Assembly (NCBI GenBank): GCA_905250075.1
Contig: CAJNOP010000039.1
Location: 1,140,427-1,204,426, forward strand
Origin: Rotaria sp. Silwood1
Lineage: Eukaryota; Rotifera; Eurotatoria; Philodinida; Philodinidae
Reading direction: 5' to 3'
Length of the DNA stretch: 64,000 bases
Shown: one piece after another, positions 59,101 through 64,000 of the stretch
Numbering within the stretch: the first letter of the stretch is position 1
How the letters are laid out: each line of letters opens with the position of its first letter
Notes under the pieces: generated by a model
The model's input: only the letters and a program-made list of their open reading frames with translations
What the model was told of the DNA's origin: nothing
Databases searched by the model: none
Made by a program: the position numbers and the translations under genes

Positions 59101-60338
59101 CTATTCCAGAGTGCAATATTTACAATAAAAATTCATATACTTATACAATAGAAAATTTCATTCATTATAGAACCTATCTGTTTAGTACATTTTTCAAACA
59201 TTCATTTTATGATTTTTTATTTTTTAGCAATCATCTGATATTACTAATGCAGAATTTCGTATTCATCGTTGTAGTTATTCATATATTTATATCCTTGCTC
59301 CATTACGGTAATACTATTCATCTTAAACATTTAGTTTTATATATTATTATTATTCTTTTTTTGTATTTTAATATAGATGTGTTGAAGTTCGTAAATGTCA
59401 TAATGTAACAATTGTTCTTGGTGCTGTTGAAACAACATTAAAAGTAACTGATTGTGAAAATGTATCAATATCTGCTGTATGTCGTCGATTACTTATTAGG
59501 TTAATTTTCTAGAAGATTTTTTTGTTTTTCTAATTAAATATTTCATTATTTTAGTCAATGTCGTTCATCATCATTCTATATTCATACATCAACACGACCA
59601 TTAATACAATTAAATTGTGCTAGTTTACTTTTTGCACCATATAATGCATCACATGTTGAATTACTTGAACAAATGGAACATGCTGGCCTTTGTAAAGAAC
59701 TTAATCTATGGAATAAACCATTAGTTACACATCCAGCTGGTTATGTTGATGAACAACCATGGTCACTTCTGCCACCAGATGATTTCTATCCAATTAGTTC
59801 AATTCGATTAGAAGATCAACAAACGGTAGATAGAAAATTTGACTATAAGATTTTATTTACAGATTGGAATAAATGATTATCAAGTTCTTCTATGTACTAT
59901 TGACATATCGAATAGTACATAGTAGAACTTCATAATATATACACTATTAGATACCAAGATGAATGAGAAACGATTAGAAATCCACGAATCCAGGCATCAG
60001 AATCATTGACTTACGTAGAGAAAGTCCTTCTCTAGAAGCCTAAATATATTCCGTTTTGTAGTTAACAATTATTGATAAACTTATACAGTGTGAAAAAAAG
60101 AAATATTTTGTTTTTTGTTTAGGATGGTTTAATACCTCTTCCATCAGAATATCAATCAGCTATAGATAAAAGACAAAAATCAATCTCATCATTAGCTAAT
60201 GAAATAACAGCTGCACAATTAAATTCTGAACAACGTCAACGTTTTCAACGTTTTGTTGTATCAAATTTTGAAGCATGGCTTGATGCAACAGGAAATGCTA
60301 AAATTCTCAATCATCTTTCCAGTTTACAACAACAATAA
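56174..60338 (+). CDS. TBCCD1: TBCC domain-containing protein 1, 15 exons
   Basis: Exons: 56174-56290, 57004-57065, 57177-57239, 57298-57395, 57468-57573, 57631-57679, 57736-57814, 57869-58029, 58096-58216, 58266-58326, 58384-58432, 59228-59307, 59377-59499, 59555-59825, 60123-60338. All are in phase and give 551 residues (human TBCCD1 is 557). Conserved stretches include the N-terminal LAIWCRAEVFTFGAL, LWRHIACSKL and EAVTALSYIFEGT. The TBCC/CARP beta-helix (about 320-410) has EFRIHRCSYSYIYILAPLR and CHNVTIVLGAV, and DEQPWSLLPPDDFYP follows. Unlike the GTPase activator TBCC, this family lacks the catalytic arginine role; it is known for centrosome/basal-body positioning and Golgi organisation. 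The acceptor TTTCAG abuts the ATG directly, 88 bp after the SNF8 stop. Intron 14 contains a small perfect-looking hairpin (59884-59930). Confidence 0.95.
59884..59930. repeat. Small hairpin in TBCCD1 intron 14
   Basis: AGTTCTTCTATGTACTATT and AATAGTACATAGTAGAACT are near-perfect reverse complements about 10 bp apart. Too short to classify. Confidence 0.65.
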
Positions 60339-60587
60339 TTTCTTCATTCCTTCTTTTTTTTTCTTCTTTTATACTGTATTGTGACACATTTGTATAAACA
60401 AAAAAATTATCAGAAAAATTAGCATATAAAGTAATATGATGATTACTTCTTCTTATGGCTTTTGTTTTATTATCATACGTCTTTTTTTTTTATATGCATA
60501 TAAAAACAAAAGGAGGACAATACATATATATATATATAAAATCACCGGAAAGACTAAAAACAAAATGTCTTAAATGTTAAAAATAAA

Positions 60588-63500
60588 TTACGAATAATAT
60601 GTAAGCACATTTTTTTGATTACCACGTAAGAATAATAATGGAGGTAGATTGTAACTTATTGCCTCTAAATATGCAAGATAAAGACCAGCTGATATTGATT
60701 GTTTCCGTGGGATTGGTAATGTACTAAAAAGAATAATGATTATTTGTATTCTCATATTTGTTGAATCTATGTTCTTAGAAGAATTATGGAAAATTAGAAA
60801 GGAAAATAATTCAAACAAGAACTTCGGTATTTTTTTGAATGTAGAACAAAAACAACGTACAATGAATTTATGTATACCGGATCGGATGATTATATTATTG
60901 AGATTAGAGTTCGTCGGTTACGACTCGGACTATCTCGATGAGCGGTACTCGTAAATTAAGAGTCAATTATAACTTGATTCTTATCAGATCACTATCAAAA
61001 TTGCACAAGAAATGTGTCAAATATGTTAGCCTTTGAATATTAATAATAGAAAAAAAAACGTACTATACCTCCGGAGTGTTTATCATAAAACGATAGATTT
61101 TTGTCTATTCATTTCAGCGTACGTTTCTTCATCTTCTATTGACTGAGTCCTTCATAAATGTAACAACAAAATAGTTCTTATCTTATAACAAGACATTATG
61201 GATAGACGACCTTTAATCGCATATCGATAACATATGTCACGATTTGTGATGACAAAAAATGTCTGGAAATTTCTATGCTTTATACTTTAAGACTTCTTGT
61301 AGGTCGTATTTCATAAAACTTCATCAAGAATAAGATTCGGATCCAGATTAGAGAATTTTCGAATCTGACGGACTCAAATAACACAATCCATGACGAATCA
61401 ATAATTGATCTTTGAAATATTTACTTTGTTATTAGAAAAATCGAAATATATGAAAAAATTTGATTGAAAATATTTCTTAAAGGTAATCTTAGAATAAAAA
61501 GTTTAAATAAAAAAAAAAAAAACTTCATCCAACAGGAAAGGATTTCTTTTTATTTTAAGTTCTATTACAGAACGATTGATAATCAATGAGGGATAGTTTA
61601 ATACTTAAACAATCGATGTCCTTCTAACCACCATTCTGTCTCGGTACACGATCGATATTGCGAACAAATGTGTCACATGAGTAAGACAAGGTTACAGGTC
61701 AAAGTTCAAAAGTATGATTTTGCTTGAAAATTAGAATCATACAAGAAAAACCTACTAAATATTCGAAATCTCAAGAACAAAAACTCAGCTACTCGAATCA
61801 TTCTATGGTATTTACCTATTCACTAACTTTTATCGATTGAACATAGTGTTAACTCAAAAGCAATTTATCATTTGAAGACCTTTCCTCATCGGCAGATATT
61901 CAACTGAAAATATTTATTAAAGAATAAACTGTGTAAATAAATAATTTTTTTATATCTTTCATAGAATAATTGTATTAAATTACTTACACAATGATTAATG
62001 TTGATTGCGAACTATATTCTTGTAAATATTCATGTAAATTAAGACCTCTTTTAATTTTTTCTCTATTAACTTCTAATTCCATATCTGTTATTCTCCATGA
62101 TTCATTATCTGTCATTATATTTTCATTATTTTGATGCCATGTTTGTAATAGTTGTTCAAATTTTTGTGTTTCATTTTCATTTGGTTGTTTATTAAGACTA
62201 TCAAGAACATGTAATTCTGTATATTTAATACGAAATTTTGATAATAGTGCTGCCATTGCTGCATGTTGCCGTTCAGCATCACTTTTTTCACCTGGTACAC
62301 ATGAAAATATTCGAAATTGACAATTACGCCAACGTTTTCGACGTCGTAATAAATAAGGTAATAATAATGTTAAACCACCATCATCAAATAACCACCAAAC
62401 ATCAATAATAGCCGATGAATTTTGTTTAGGACGAAATATATTCATTGTTAATAATGCACCTTCATTTATAATTGTATTTTTTAATGTTAAAACATCTGTT
62501 TGTCGTCGTGCATTATTATTTGGTGATTTTGAACCACGAAATGGACTATATGCTAGAGATGATACATCTCCTTCATCATCATCATCATCATCATCGTCAG
62601 GCAAATCTTTTTTGAATAGAAAAAATTATTTTTGAAAAAAAAAAAACTTTTTTCATACCAGGTCCAAAAAAATCACTAAAATCAAGTCCAGTTTGTAATC
62701 TTAGAATTCCAATACCATATTTAAGATGTAGTGCATCATGAATGATATTAAAATAATCAATAGTTGCATCAGCTTTAATTAACCAATCATTTTTAAAACC
62801 AAACACAACTACATTTGGTCGCATTTTACCTACGCCTACACACTATAATGAAAAATTTATTGATTAAAAACTCTAAGAGCAGATTCGTCGAGATTAAAAA
62901 ATGTAAAACATGATTGTAGGAAATTAATTAAGATAGGTTTTCAAATTGTAAATTACTACCTACTGTTGATTTATGTCAATAATAGTCATAATATATTACA
63001 GTCACTCGAAAACAACTGTCAAAAAAAAGAGCATACTTAAAGTCAATTGTAATTTATACTAATTCCATAGTAGACTTCAATCTCGCGAGTAGCATCCTAC
63101 AACTGGGTTGGTTACTCAATTTCTGATCCGACTAGAAGCATGGACTCGAATATGATTCGATACTTAGTCATGCAGTTAATAACACTTCGATGTTTCCAAA
63201 TATTTAAAAATTTTCAAAGTGTTAATTTATATAAAAGAATAGCAATGAAAACTAGAGAAATTTATTATACTTGAGAATAGATTACAGAAATGAAAAGTGA
63301 TATTGTTCATTTTCTATACTCATATGTTTATAGCACTATTATTAACTTAATCTATAGTATCAAACATATTCGAACTACCTTCGATCAATCGTATGAATAT
63401 TTTTTTTGTGTCGTTACTCTACATACTAGCCAGTACGTAACACTTCAATAAAAACAAATTAAATATCTCCGCGTCTCTTCAATCAAATAGACCGTTTTTT

Positions 63501-64000
63501 TTTTGTTAGTAGTACAAGTTTATTCAAAGCATTATTCATACGGATCAACCAAGCAAGAAAAATACATGTATAGAGTCATATATTATCCTATTAATTACTT
63601 GAATAGTAAAAAAAAATATTTTTATTACATACTTGTAGTAATGCGATTGCTCCTTGTCGAACAGTTGGTGCCACAATAGGTTGATAGAATGCTTTTGCTG
63701 CACGTTTTTTTAACCATGTTTCACCTTCATCTTTTTGATCATATTGAATATTTACTGTTGGATCATTCTAAAACAAAGTTTATAAAATATAATTATTGAG
63801 ATTGAGAACACATTAGATTTTTCTTTTGTTCACTTACTAAAATAACATTAGAACAAATCATTAAACTATGTCCATGAGTAACTAATGAACAAAGATCAAC
63901 TAATGCTGGACGATAGATTGGATTTCCAGTTAAAACTAACATTTGTGGTCGAAAATTTTTAACATGTTCTTGAATAATATCTAATTTATGTGTTGCATCA
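60588..64000 (-). CDS. SLC12A2-like: NKCC-type cation-chloride cotransporter, C-terminal part (5' end outside window)
   Basis: Exons in transcription order: beyond 64000 to 63838, 63767-63633, 62842-62659, 62606-61988, 60723-60588. Junctions are in phase. Only the cytoplasmic C-terminal domain is present. Recognisable blocks are [94 protein letters not shown], and the terminal [18 protein letters not shown] ending VLTYYS, all in the order of SLC12A1/SLC12A2. These carriers import Na+, K+ and Cl- together across the plasma membrane for volume control and epithelial transport, and the C-terminal domain mediates dimerisation and trafficking. An eight-Asp run follows the FFGP linker. Introns of 1,264 and 790 bp are long for the region. 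The gene converges on TBCCD1, 249 bp apart. NKCC versus NCC type cannot be settled without the membrane part. Confidence 0.93.

Noticed and set aside
1-64000. tRNA, rRNA, CRISPR, operon-type bacterial signals
   Set aside because: No tRNA T-loop/acceptor pairing, rRNA-like blocks or direct-repeat arrays were found; the window is eukaryotic.

Overview
This looks like nuclear DNA from a small invertebrate, most probably a bdelloid rotifer (a Rotaria- or Adineta-like animal). The basis is very AT-rich DNA, animal gene models cut by many tiny GT-AG introns (mostly 45-65 bp), an intronless fungal-type GAL80-like oxidoreductase, an HSL-type esterase, and scattered G-rich strings resembling the TGTGGG-type telomere repeat I remember for bdelloids. 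The species call is inference. Exon coordinates were spliced by eye; each junction was checked for GT-AG ends, matching phase, and continuity with the family as I know it.

Left part, about 1-34 kb: gene-poor and accessory in character. In order it holds a calcineurin-like phosphoesterase (minus), an NHL-like relic, a 120-aa orphan (plus), a complete 11-exon class B (secretin-type) GPCR (minus), a GAL80-like oxidoreductase interrupted by an artefactual assembly gap (minus), a decayed cathepsin L (plus), a two-exon F-box/leucine-rich protein (minus) and an HSL-type alpha/beta hydrolase with a suspect active site (plus). About fifteen short hairpins with a GTGTGGG-like arm followed by a CACACCC-like arm lie between 1.5 and 30.7 kb. 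I found none to the right of that. A perfect six-unit heat shock element sits alone at 33.26 kb.

Right part, about 34.7-64 kb: conserved single-copy housekeeping genes. These are UBA1 (ubiquitin E1, 17 exons), a decayed copy of the UBA1 3' end 4.3 kb downstream, an unassigned seven-helix membrane protein, AMFR/gp78 (ER-associated E3 ligase, 6 exons), SNF8/VPS22 (ESCRT-II, 4 exons), TBCCD1 (15 exons), and, convergent with it, the 3' end of an NKCC-type cation-chloride cotransporter running off the window. E1, ER-associated E3 and ESCRT-II act in the same ubiquitin-dependent protein disposal routes. AMFR, SNF8 and TBCCD1 are head-to-tail and closely spaced. SNF8 and TBCCD1 have a splice acceptor at or within 4 nt of the ATG, which would fit spliced-leader trans-splicing.

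Long introns are the exception here, and several carry small non-autonomous transposon-like palindromes. Two long foldbacks with TTA duplications lie in AMFR intron 2 and SNF8 intron 2, and a GC-rich hAT-like mini-element lies in AMFR intron 3. Other foldbacks lie near 14.4-14.8 kb and 42.9-43.0 kb. I saw no rRNA, tRNA, CRISPR array or autonomous transposase/reverse transcriptase gene.
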